Below, piece after piece: positions 9,811 through 19,756 of a stretch of DNA of 64,000 bases. Under the pieces are notes generated by a model. That model was given only the letters and a program-made list of their open reading frames with translations. It had not been told where the DNA came from and made no database searches. The stretch covers positions 89,433 through 153,432 of the forward strand of contig VCJN01001829.1 of NCBI GenBank assembly GCA_006384855.1. Direction: 5' to 3'. The stretch comes from Tetraselmis striata (taxonomy: Eukaryota; Chlorophyta; Chlorodendrophyceae; Chlorodendrales; Chlorodendraceae). Position numbers and translations under genes: made by a program. The first letter of the stretch is position 1, and the number at the start of each line of letters is the position of its first letter.

Positions 9811-10212
9811 ATGGGGCGTCGCAACTCCAAGCGCCGTATTCCTGAGGGCAAGGCGGGCAGGACGCCTGCCACGGGGACTAAGGAAGCATCGATAAAGATA
9901 TTGCGCTGCGACGCGTGTGACGCCCCTGTCTCGAAGACTCACCACTTCTACGACATTCACAGATGGACGGAGGCGTGCGCCGAGCCTCCGGACACCGCCG
10001 CGCCTGTCGCAGCCGGTAGTGATGGCGCCCATGCTGCACCGTACGTCCGTCACGCCTCTGCTCCGTCCGGACCCGGTCAGACCGAAACGCGGGGCGAGCC
10101 GGGTGATGTATCGATGCTGTCGCCGCCGCCATCCCCCCCCGCCTCCCTCTCCGCCGCCCCCGTCTCCCCAAAACGAATCAGCGAGCCCCGCACTACCCAG
10201 CGACGGGGATGA
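9811..10212 (+). CDS. Unrecognised basic N-terminus with C-x2-C pair
   Basis: The 133-codon frame opens MGRRNSKRRIPEGKAGR, a nuclear-localisation-like basic start, followed by ILRCDACDAPVSKTHHF with a C-x2-C pair and later His residues that could make a zinc site, then a Pro/Ser-rich tail. It resembles the N-terminus of a DNA-transposon protein, and similar exon-like pieces follow on the same strand up to 12.9 kb. No family is assigned, and the far end probably splices before the Pro-rich stretch. Confidence 0.4.
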   Translation: MGRRNSKRRIPEGKAGRTPATGTKEASIKILRCDACDAPVSKTHHFYDIHRWTEACAEPPDTAAPVAAGSDGAHAAPYVRHASAPSGPGQTETRGEPGDVSMLSPPPSPPASLSAAPVSPKRISEPRTTQRRG

Positions 10213-10485
10213 GGGGCGTTCGGTGTCGTCTGATGGTGGCCTGGCAGCAAGTATGGCAGCGCAAGAGTATTGATGAATCCCGAGCTTCACGTGGGCACGG
10301 TCATAACCAAGACGTTCGGGACGCGGGGGAGCCAAGTAGCCCACCCATGTTGCCCTCCCTGACATCCCCTTTTATGCACCTGCCATAGGCCCACCGCCGC
10401 CATGTGATAGCAACCCGTGTGTGTCACCCAACGTACATGTCGTAAGCTGGAGATGGGATAACGAGGACGCATACCCGGCGGATAG

Positions 10486-10942
10486 GGAGCTGGTGATGAA
10501 GGTGATTACACCGACGGCGACGAGGAAAAGCTAACCGAGTCGGAGATACAACCGCTAAACCTGACGACAGAGCATCTGAGCGCTTTCACTCGTTGGTTGC
10601 CTCAAGGCGCAATTGACGACCTACCGGCGGTGCGCCCCTTGCGCACCCACCGACGGTGCCTTCGGGGTGTACTTGCCCGCGTTGTTGCCCCGTAGTTTAT
10701 GTATTGGTAAGACTATCGCATTGGCAAGGTGCAACCGATGATTTGCTGAAGATGACGGTTACGCGCGCGTTGGTTCACCTGCTGGCGCACATGTGCACCT
10801 GATGACAGGAGCTACGCGAACTTCAGGACGCCGACAGCGACGCCGATAGCGACGCCGAAGGCATTGTCGCGGGGGTTGTGGATGGCAACCCATCTGACGA
10901 CGGCCGCGGCGACAACGACGGTGGAGGAGAAGCTGGCGCGAG
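10486..10942 (+). pseudogene. Two exon-like acidic segments of a transposon-like gene
   Basis: Segment one (10486-10695) starts after an AG acceptor and reads GAGDEGDYTDGDEEKLTES followed by LSAFTRWLPQGAIDDLPAV to a TAG stop. Segment two (10809-10942) starts after gatgacag and reads ELRELQDADSDADSDAEG, ending at a good donor (GCGAG|gtatga). Composition is clearly protein-like on the plus strand. Linkage to the flanking ORFs is inferred from strand and spacing only. Confidence 0.35.
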
Positions 10943-11090
10943 GTATGACTTCAGTAATACCGGGACCGGCAGCGCTCGAGGGAAGTAGAGGTAAGCTTGT
11001 ATCGTGTCGACCCCCCCCCCCTCCCCCCCCATTGTGGCGCCTACTAGTTCGTTGCTACCAACAGTTCCTCCACCCCGCTTCGCAACGGAC

Positions 11091-11362
11091 GCCGTCAGTT
11101 GTGCACCGGTGCCGACGCCACCTTGATTGCAGCGCTCAATCTTTGCGAGTGGAAGCTGAAGCACAACATAAAGACGGCGGCGGTCGCGAGGCTGTCGAAG
11201 CTGCTGAAGAAGCACATGCTACCGAAGGACGGGTCAAAGCTTACCGAGACGTGCATAGTTGCGGTTCATCATCCTCATTCTTGGAGGAGGTATCATTGTC
11301 AACCCGCATCGGGTGAGTGGTTATCGTTTCGTCCGCAGCTGCCATTCTTGGCAACGTTATGA
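11091..11362 (+). pseudogene. Transposase-like helical exon fragment
   Basis: After a likely acceptor (cttgattgcag) the frame reads LNLCEWKLKHNIKTAAVARL then SKLLKKHMLPKDGSKLTET. This C-x-x-K-x-K-H/N-hydrophobic-A pattern followed by LLP..SKL resembles segments of plant and algal CACTA-like (Transposase_21) proteins that precede the catalytic part. It is a short remnant and no catalytic residues are visible. Confidence 0.35.
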
Positions 11363-11639
11363 TTTAGACTGTGCTTTGTTTTTGTTTCAGGCCTCCGTAG
11401 GCTCAATATGGTTTTACGTTCAGGCTTCTGTGGGCTCAATATAGTTTGAGATGCAACAGCTTATGGTTTTCGACGATGTCCTATGGTGGAGTGGGTGGAA
11501 GTCTGGGATAGGGTGGAGGTGGAGTGGCTTACCTGTTAGGCCACTAACCTCAATTCGACTCATATCCTGAAGGGTCGAAGCTGATCTCCGTCGCGCAGAA
11601 GTTGTCGCGCCACATCACCACATCACTGTGAGATCACGC

Positions 11640-12935
11640 TCACCACGTGGTACCAGGTGAGTCAGTGCATGATCGTCCCGGACATAAAGAAGTATATCGT
11701 TCACTGCTGCCCGCGCGACGAGCATCGGTACGGCCACTCCGTAGCACTACTATGCACTACTGCTGGGGGCAGTCAAGAACTTTTGGGAGTATGTCGGCAC
11801 CCTTAAGATTAGTGAGCTTTTACATTGTTGTTGCTGCCCGCAAGTGGTTCATGCTGCAAGGGGCGTTGCCGATATGTTTGTGCCCTAACCGGATATGCGG
11901 CCCAAGATGAAGAAGATGGACAGGCGGATGGCGCTGGTCACCCTGACCAGTGACTTTGGCAGGCCAGTCCGGCCGATGCTGCCGTCAGCCGGCACAAGCG
12001 GTGTGGTGTGTGCCAACTGGACAGGCGAGGACTGCCCGCACTTCGCGGAGACTGTGGCAGTGCTGGTCCTTGGGTGAGGGCCCCTCGCTGCTATTTCTAG
12101 GAGAAACACAGCCCAGGTCCGATGTAGTGGGGTGTTGTTTACTGAGTGCGTGACCTGCGCGGCAATTGCTACAGAGATATGTTTGAAAGCGCAGAACATC
12201 ATCAACACCTGGCAGTCATGCGGCATGTGCTGCAAGGAGCGGTCATCCACTACAAACCTGAGGGACTGCGAGGAGTGTAACGCTCCTGCTGACAGTGAGG
12301 AGTGCCGTCGTGTCAACGAGTACATCAAGAAGCAGCGGAAAGAGGGCTTCAACTGCTTGCTGACCTATGCGCAGATGTGCAGCATCCCTTTGCCTGATGA
12401 CATGATGAAACTGAACCTGCACAATCTGGTCTGCCGAGTCAGAGCCCAGGAGGCGGCCAGAGGCAGCACTGCCAGCGACTCAGAGCTCGGGATGGAGCGC
12501 ACCTACCGTGCGCCCCCCCCCCCCCCCCCCCCCCCGGCCTTTTGTCCTCAAACGCATTGTGTCTAGGCTGCTGTCATATGAATGCAGGACGTGAAGTGCG
12601 TGGCCAGAGGCAGTGGCATTACTGACACGGAGCGGGCCTACGGGCGGCAGGTCGTACTGGAGGCACGCATCAAGCTCTTGCGTGTATGCATGGACCCGTA
12701 GTTCCCTAGCCTGCCTCTGTGGCGCCCAGGCTTTGTGGGACAGTGGGAGGCCGCTGGCGCAGACGATGCGGTGGATATGTTTGAGGGCACGGGACCGGGC
12801 TGCAGGGGCGCCGCCGTGCATGCAGACATATCTCAGGCGCCCCCGCCACCTGGACGGACTGCGAGGTGGCGCTGGCTAAGTGTTGTCAAGGAACTGGCAC
12901 ACTGGAGCCTAAGCCGGCCTGAAGGGGGAGTTTGA
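11640..12935 (+). pseudogene. Cysteine-rich transposon protein remnants
   Basis: Protein-like plus-strand pieces continue here in changing frames: MIVPDIKKYIVHCCPRDEHR near 11670; a cysteine-rich piece (12132-12500) with TECVTCAAIATEICLKAQN, SCGMCCKER, DCEECNAP and EECRRVNEYIKKQRKEGF, ending at a 27-base C-run; and MQDVKCVARGSGITDTERA at 12580 with further fragments to 12935. The multiple C-x2-C pairs suggest zinc binding. Stops and frame changes show it is broken, or that introns remain unplaced. Confidence 0.35.
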
Positions 12936-13151
12936 TGCAAGGGGGCTCGAGCCCCATGAAATCAAGGGGCCCTCTACCTCCCAATGATGTTGGAATCGTA
13001 ACACAGGTCACAGGTCATAATCGTAACGCAGCAAGTTCCGGGTATATACTCAACTTCCTACTGCCATGTGAACCGCATTTTTACTACATACCATGTTGCG
13101 CGCTGGCGCCCCGCTGCCCCGGCCGCGGCGCACTGGCGCCCCGCTGCCCCG

Positions 13152-13784
13152 GCCTTGCTAGCAAAGCAAATGCGGTTTGTGAAATCGACGGACATGAGTC
13201 GATTTCACTCTTATCTCCCGTAAAGAATGATTTAATGTGAGTGTTGATTTTGATTAAAGAGGATGTTGCACTATCCCGCAGGTTCAACCTGTATCACCAG
13301 TGCAAGATAGGGGAGGGGACATCATTCCTAGCTACCTCTGTATCGTACACCATGACACAAGGACAAAAACGCGACTACTGGATAAAGGCACCCTCCCGCC
13401 CCTTCCCCCCACGCTCGCCTCCAAACTGCCTACATAGGGTCGCCCGGCTGATTTCTGGTATACACACACATGCAGGTCGTGCATGAGAAGCTTTAGACAC
13501 GGAGGCATGTGGTGTTCAAGCACAAGACATGGGACGAGCACTGGGTGGCCACTGATGAGTACGGCAAGCAAGCCATAGTGCGAGACAGGCGTGCCGAGGT
13601 GGAGCAACATGACAACGACGTGAAAGTTGGGGAAGTGCTGTACTTCCTGGAGGTGACCCACACTAACCCTTCGGTGCCGGACCTCACCCTCGCCGTGTAC
13701 CGACTGCACGCAGCTGAGCGCATGGCGATAGGGTCCCCCCTCGGCACTGGTGTGTGGCAGAGCAAGGCGCCCCTTCGGCCAAAC
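13152..13784 (+). repeat. Plus arm of a large inverted duplication
   Basis: About 630 bp whose reverse complement recurs at 16062-16686 with high identity, including a gtttgtgaaatcgacggac block and the whole ORF segment described separately. Arms are about 2.3 kb apart. Confidence 0.85.
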
Positions 13785-13823
13785 CTCACTAGGCTCCCGC
13801 CCGACTTCGTAGTTACACTGTAA
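13265..13823 (+). pseudogene. Transposon-like ORF, plus-arm copy
   Basis: The reading RFNLYHQCKIGEGTSFLATS ... KRDYWIK is followed, after an unspliced or frameshifted stretch, by RHVVFKHKTWDEHWVATDEY, VRDRRAEVEQHDNDVKVGEV and YFLEVTHTNPSVPDLTLA. A TAG lies near 13496 where the minus-arm copy has a sense codon. The small beta-rich module with a following chromo/BAH-like feel resembles C-terminal parts of plant-type transposon proteins, but I cannot name the domain. Conserved in two copies, hence once coding. Confidence 0.45.
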
Positions 13824-14081
13824 TAATACCCTGCACCCATCATGCAGTCTTACCAGTAGTATTACACTAGTATGCCACTTGTCTGTAGTCATTCCGTGAC
13901 GTACTCGTAATAAACTGCATCAGGCGCATATCACACGTCATCGCGACGCTGTATCTGCCGTGAACTATATTGCAGCTGCACGCGGCCAGCATTCGTCAAA
14001 GACATCCGATAGCACCACCTTGTCCTCAGCTACAGGAGCAACAACAAAAGCGCGGCACGGGGCGGTCAACGCCTGTGAAAT

Positions 14082-14690
14082 TCAAATCCTCCACGCAGTC
14101 ATGTCAGCCACCCGCCGACTCATCAATGTGCCTTTCTGGGTGGACGCGCGCCCCTGGCTGGATCTTACAGACAGCAAGGGATGGAACGTCAACGGAGGCG
14201 TTCTTAACGCCAGTGCCCATGTTAGATCCTGCGGCCGGGGGGGGGGGGGGGGGGGGGGGGGCTCGGGTGCTGGGTTCAAGATCTGGGCACGCGTCGCGTC
14301 GAGTACGCACGAGGTAAAATACAGCGTGACGACACCCGACTCGGACACTTGAAAACCTGCCTCAAGCAGGTGCTTCTTGCCGGCTACGTCGTACTGCTTT
14401 GACTCAGCGCATTTGTTCAGTATGTCCGCGAAAGCATCGCCGAGCGTGTCCTCGCCCTGGGGTTGCTATGGGTGAACGCGGATATGGTTGTTGGTGGCAT
14501 GGCCGCGGAACAGTGCATGCCGCACGTCCTCAACGATGCGGCCCGTGCTGCACAGAGCACCGAGTGGTGTAGCCATGCCCTCAGGCCTCACAACTTTGCC
14601 ATAGGGGGTGCCTGGAATTAGCTTGGCGTGGGTGACCATGATGGAGGGTGCGTGCTGGGGGATGAGCAGCTACAGTACTGTCTAGCGGGT
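14082..14690 (-). pseudogene. Minus-strand transposon-like coding remnant with one stop
   Basis: Reading the minus strand from about 14690 gives LIPQHAPSIMVTHAKLIPG, KVVRPEGMATPLGALCSTG, RIVEDVRHALFRGHATNNH then IRVHP followed by a TAG, and continues in the same frame through DTLGDAFADILNKCAESKQ to VTLYFTSCVLDATRAQIL before a 23-base C-run on the sense strand. The composition is strongly protein-like across the stop, so this is a decayed gene or exon. It lies between the inverted arms and has the same strand as the minus arm. Family not recognised. Confidence 0.45.
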
Positions 14691-15093
14691 GCGACTGTGC
14701 GTCAGGTGGGTGCAGCTGCGGCTTTATTCAAAACAGCTAAGTCCGGCGCCGCGCGCCTAGACGACTTCTCATAGCGCTCCGTTGTTAGCGCACTCCGGCT
14801 TGCTGCGTAACCATCGCGTAATGTCCCGTATATATCCCGTATTTAGCGTTTACACGAGGACACATTTGACACACACTTGCGACAGAACCGCAAATCGGCC
14901 GTAGCTAACCCTTAACGGGGAATGGCCGCGTAATCTGGCGTACTCCGCTTTTAAATCGACTATACGCATCTACACAAGCCCAAACAGTCAGACAAGCGGC
15001 TGATTATACGTCAGAGCTACTGCCAACGGTAGGGTAGGTGATAACAACACAAGCCGTACTGCCCAACTGCGCGCGACGGATGCAGCCCCGGAA

Positions 15094-15336
15094 GTGAAGC
15101 CACAGCCCGTGGCGAAACGGGCAGCCCCCGGACCCGAACCAGACGAGTCGGTGGAGGAAACGTCAGCCCCCGCGCCCGTACCCGACGAGGTGCTGCACTG
15201 CCCGTGGGACGATCTACCTGAGGACGTGTGGGCGAACATTCGGGAAAGGGCCGCTAACAGCTGCCCCGTATTGTTTGGCGCCCTAAAGGAATGGCGTCCT
15301 CGAAGGACTGTGAGCCGCGCGTGGTCCAAGGTTTAG
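15094..15336 (+). CDS. Small F-box-like protein or exon
   Basis: The 80-codon frame opens with an acidic Pro-rich linker, then CPWDDLPEDVWANIRERAAN and RRTVSRAWSKV before the stop. The W-x-D-L-P-x-D-V start and the R-x-V-S-R-x-W end match the F-box pattern, with a shorter middle than usual, so it may contribute to an SCF-type ubiquitin ligase adaptor or be part of a transposon-borne ORF. The frame is open upstream of the ATG. The assignment rests on the two motif ends only. Confidence 0.4.
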   Translation: MKPQPVAKRAAPGPEPDESVEETSAPAPVPDEVLHCPWDDLPEDVWANIRERAANSCPVLFGALKEWRPRRTVSRAWSKV

Positions 15337-16061
15337 CTGCCCCTCCAAGAGCACACAAGCTTCAAAAACCTTTGGCGGGTTCAAGTCACAGCCTGGAAAC
15401 AACGACTATATGTGCCTACGTACAAGCGAGGCGATCTTGTGACGCCTCATGCTACCTTGCCCGACCCCCTCCCCCCCCCCCCCCCCCCCCCCCCGCCGTT
15501 CTACAGCGAGTATGACTACGCTCCAGCGGTGTACGCTCTACAACGTTGTAGAGCTGTCCATAGCGAGAAAAGTAGCGAGTAGCAGCACTACGCAGAAGTG
15601 CTGTAGCTTTAGCATGTGTAATATATGACGAGCTTAACCCCTATGATTGTCCAAATTGTGTCATCTCCCCTGGCAGTCCCACGTCGTACACAACATACTG
15701 CCAATAGGGGGCTTTGGATAGTAGAGACCTAGCAGCCGCCGCTGATCAAACCCGCAAAGGGGGCTAGTTTTGGGCCGTGGGGGGTGGGTGCGCATGGCAT
15801 CAGCGGCGCCGGGGCGCTGCGCGTAATTGCTGGGCAGCAGAAGTTTGATCGATTGCATTTACAAGCTATACGGAAATTCAGCTAGTAGTGCAAGGTCATT
15901 GTGTAATATGTGCACCACACATACTGTCCCACATCATGTGAGGACATGCCAAACTTGGATAAGTGTTGTTCTGTCACTATGTCCGGATCAGCATAGAAGC
16001 ATCACAGTTTCTCTTCGATGTGCTTCAGCGCGACAAGGAAGGCGTCATTCCCCTTGCGAAT

Positions 16062-16686
16062 GTTTGGCCGAAGGGGCGCCTTGCTCTGCCACACACCAGT
16101 GCCGAGGGGGGACCCTATCACCATGCGCCCAGCTGCGTGCAGTCGGCACACGGCGAGGGTGAGGTCCGGCACCGAAGGGTTAGTGTGGGTCACCTCCAGG
16201 AAGTACAGCACTTCCCCAACCTACACGTCGTTGTCATGTTGCTCCACCTCGGCACGCCTGTCTCGCACTATGGCTTGCTTGCCGTACTCATCAGTGGGCA
16301 CCCAGTCCTCGTCCCATGTCTTGTGCTTGAACACCACATGCCTCCGTGTCTCGGGCTTCTCATGCACGACCTGCATGTGTGTGTATACAAGAACTCAGCA
16401 GGGCGACCCTATGTAGGCAGTTTGTAGGCAGGCGTGGGGGGGAGGGTGTCTTTATCCAGTAGTCGCGCTTCCGTGCTTGTTTCATGGTGTACGATACAGA
16501 GGTAGCTAGGAATGATGTCCCCTCCCCTATCTTGCACTGGTGATACAGGTTGTACCTGCGGGTTTGTGCAACAACCTCATTAATCAGAATCAACAATCAG
16601 ATTAAATCATTCTTGACCGCAGATAAGAGTGAAATCGACTCATGTCCGTCGATTTCACAAACCGCATTTCCTTTGCTAACGAGGCC
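16062..16686 (-). repeat. Minus arm of the large inverted duplication, with transposon-like ORF copy
   Basis: Reverse-complement copy of 13152-13784. Its minus-strand reading RYNLYHQCKIGEGTSFLATS ... HVVFKHKTWDEDWVPTDEY is open where the plus copy has a stop near 13496, but has its own TAG (DNDV-stop-VGEV) near 16220. Past the shared part it continues NIRKGNDAFLVALKHIEEKL to a stop at 16002, giving the original C-terminus. Confidence 0.75.
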
Positions 16687-16761
16687 GGCAGCAACGAGTA
16701 GGCGGGTGCCAAGCCGATTAGGGGCAAGAAGCCATGTGAAGATATCTTAAGAGGGCTAGCG

Positions 16762-16965
16762 CTCTCGCTAGGGCTTGGCACGAGGGCATCCTCGGCCAGT
16801 ACTACAGGAACGGCACCACCCCGCCGCCCAACGCCCTCCGTACCGAGGTGGAGGACGGTGGAGGACGTCTGCGAGGTTACTCCGGTGGCCGAGCCGGGTG
16901 CGCCTTTGGTTATTGCGAGTACTTCAACGCCTACCCGCGCGTTCATTACAAGCACTTGTACTGAC
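16762..16965 (+). other. Short protein-like segment, unrecognised
   Basis: The plus frame reads WHEGILGQYYRNGTTPPPN ... GCAFGYCEYFNAYPRVHYKH to a stop just before a 23-base C-run (about 16967-16990). Aromatic and cysteine content looks coding, but no start and no family can be given. Confidence 0.25.
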
Positions 16966-17096
16966 GACCCCCCCCCCCCCCCCCCCCCCCCTTCCGCCAC
17001 GCCCCGCAGTACCGCCCCCTAGTAGAGGGGTTGTGCGCGTGTCGGGTGTATCCTCCCGGCCGCCCAAGGCGCGCGTTGCGTTGCCGCTCGTCGATG

Positions 17097-17473
17097 CGAC
17101 AAACATGCCGAGCCACCCGATCGTGGAGCTACATGCAGCGCTGACTAAGGCCGGCTCGAAGAGCATCCGTCACAACGCGAGCGCTGTGACTGCGGCCGCC
17201 AAGGCCGCAGACGCAGCGGCTGCTGATGTGGAGGAGGAGCAGGAGGCTGACCCTCCCCCCCTAGTACGAAGGCTCCGGGCGGCAAGGCTGGCGGGGGGAA
17301 GAATCCGGCAGCCGGCAAAAAGGCGGCAGCCCGCCGAAATCCACCGCCACCGAATAGAGGCAGCGCCCGCGGGCCAAGAGGATCGCCGCTGCAGTGGCGG
17401 CCGGCAAGACTTCCCACCGCCACCCGCGGCGCCAGTAATTCAAAGCGATAGACACCGCGGCCGACTTGGCTAG
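17097..17473 (+). other. Alanine- and lysine-rich ORF, unrecognised
   Basis: Starts MPSHPIVELHAALTKAGSKS and continues through an alanine-rich acidic stretch, then changes to Arg/Pro-rich text of doubtful coding nature. It resembles N-terminal regions of the transposon proteins elsewhere in the window. Confidence 0.25.
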
Positions 17474-17479
17474 CTATCA

Positions 17480-19750
17480 AGGTTGAAACTCGGAGTTATC
17501 AGTCTATAATATCTAATAAACTTAATATCAGTTTCCTCCCCCGACTCAAGAAACTCAAGCCTTGGGTTTTTGCGTGCACAGCGGATGTGTATCGTCTGAT
17601 ACGGTCTGATACGAAATCACGACGGGCGATTAAAATTATTCCGACCTGTTCCGAGCTGTTACGACTACATTACGACCCAGACCGTAAGCGTAGACGCCTA
17701 TACACACAGTTCTTAGTGGCCTTACCCAACATCCGGAAAGGGCCCGCCCCTGACCAACCCGCACATGGTCCACTGTAAGTGAAGCGCTTGGGGCGGGGCC
17801 TATGCATGCGTCAACGTAGCTATGTTGCAGTACATGTAATAATTTCGCGTTACCGGAATCGGTAGGCGACACATGAGTCGTACATGGATTACGAGCGTAC
17901 ATGTACATATATCGGTGTAAGTGTGAGGAAAGGTGCGCGTGGTGGAGAAGGTGAGTGCTATTCCACTGAGTGATCGTGGAGTATGATCTGATTACAGGCC
18001 GACAAGCGCCGTGCCTGATATATCAGGCGACGCGATGTGGCCGACAGGGCGCGGGCGCAGCCCGTCATCTGACGGGCGCGCGCTACGCGCCTAATGTGCT
18101 ATGATGATTAGGGCTAATGAGGGTATATGACATATCCTCACAGTAAGGATATGTACCACACAAATCCCCATGTGGGTACCCAGTGCCTGGTGCGTTTTGC
18201 GCAGTATCCTTACAATCCGCCGGTATCATGCCCACGGAAGTCGCAGCCTGCTACTCCAGCGGTGCGCTCTACCGGCCGCTCCACTAGGCCGCTCGGCCGC
18301 CGCGCTGCGGAGATCAGCCCCCGGCTGGAGTTGCTGCCAATGATCGGCCGCTGACAGCCCACAACTGCTTATGGCAACGACGTATTATTCGATGTCGTCT
18401 TGCATCCACATTTTTGAATTATCTATTATATTTGAATATCATTTATTTTGAATTATTACAGCAAGGAGCGGTTGCCCAGATCAATGCTGCAGACTTACGA
18501 GCCGCCCAACCAATCCGGCTGTGTCGCAAAGGCTGACGTCTCCGTCTACAAGCTCTGTGAGTTGGGCGACAGATGGCTGCCCTCCACACGCGGCAACTTC
18601 CCCAAGCCGTAGCGCCTGCAAAGATACACACATCGATAATATTATACATCCGATGCTTAGTTGGCAGATATATACCCTGCCATGCAGAAACAGACAAACG
18701 CCATATTTGGGAATCCTGCGGGCAGAATGCGTGCGGGCAGAGGATTTTGTGATATTAGGGTAGATAAATTGCATTGAAACCCTAAAATCCTAAACCCCTA
18801 AAATCCGGTATGCCCTAAAACGTACTCAAGTCATACTCAAGTCAAGTCGTACTCAAGTCAATAAGTCACGTACGTGGCAAGTCATGCAAACACATACCAC
18901 AAGTTACATAAGACATTACAAAAAGGATATGGCCGATGCCGTATGTGTGGTAAGTATTGTTTTGCACCAATACCATATGCGACTGCTCACCTGTTGGCGC
19001 TTGGCTTGCTCGATGAGATTGCGCACCGCCCGGCCGTTGGCAGCTCGGCGATCCCCTGATTTAGCCATCATGTAGGTTTGGCAAAACGGTAGCAGACAGC
19101 TAGGTCAGGTGATGTTGCAGTTGTATGACGGGGAGGGGGGGCATAAGGCTGCCCTACGTTATGGCGCGCCAGTACTACGGGTCGGAAGGAAGTTGCCAGT
19201 TCCATACTTTTTTGTTGGCGCTTCTATTGTTGCCATGCCCGTCCGGCAACTCGAGAGAGGAATGCATGCCGCAATCAATTATTCCGGGTTTCAATAAGCG
19301 ACCGCGACCACCGTAGAACTACAGCGCTCGATGTGAAACGCTTAACTACAACACAAACCACGCCCAATCGTAAACCAAATCGCATCATCGCAATGATCAT
19401 TAAATCGATGCAAAATACGATGACATAAAACATCATCCTACACTCCGCAAAATAAGGCACGAGTACCGGTACCTACTGGTACTCCTGCCGGTACTGAGAA
19501 TATTAAAATTCGGGCGGGTAGTTTACTGCAGTACTTGCGTAGTACTCGAACCGTATACGGGTAGCAGTTCCGTATTTTACCATATGCAGCACTACGACGC
19601 GCAAATTGGCATCCGATAGAGGTAAAGATACGATAGTCGCTACATATGAAAAATCTATGCGCGTAGTAAGTATACTGACGTCATCATGGTTTTGATGGTC
19701 GCGGTCGCTTGAGAATCGGAACAGCCTTCCCATGCCGACCCCGCCCGGCA
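17480..19750. other. Intergenic, no gene recognised
   Basis: AT-richer DNA with only short ORFs. It holds telomere-like units at 18780-18820, an actcaagtc-based short tandem at about 18826-18870, and a GTAC-rich cluster at 19460-19560. Confidence 0.5.
18780..18820 (+). repeat. Degenerate interstitial telomere-like repeats
   Basis: CCCTAAAA, the complement of the TTTTAGGG telomere unit of Chlamydomonas, occurs at 18780, 18796 and 18813 within 41 bp, separated by related CCTAAA words. Confidence 0.5.
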
Positions 19751-19756
19751 GCAGGT

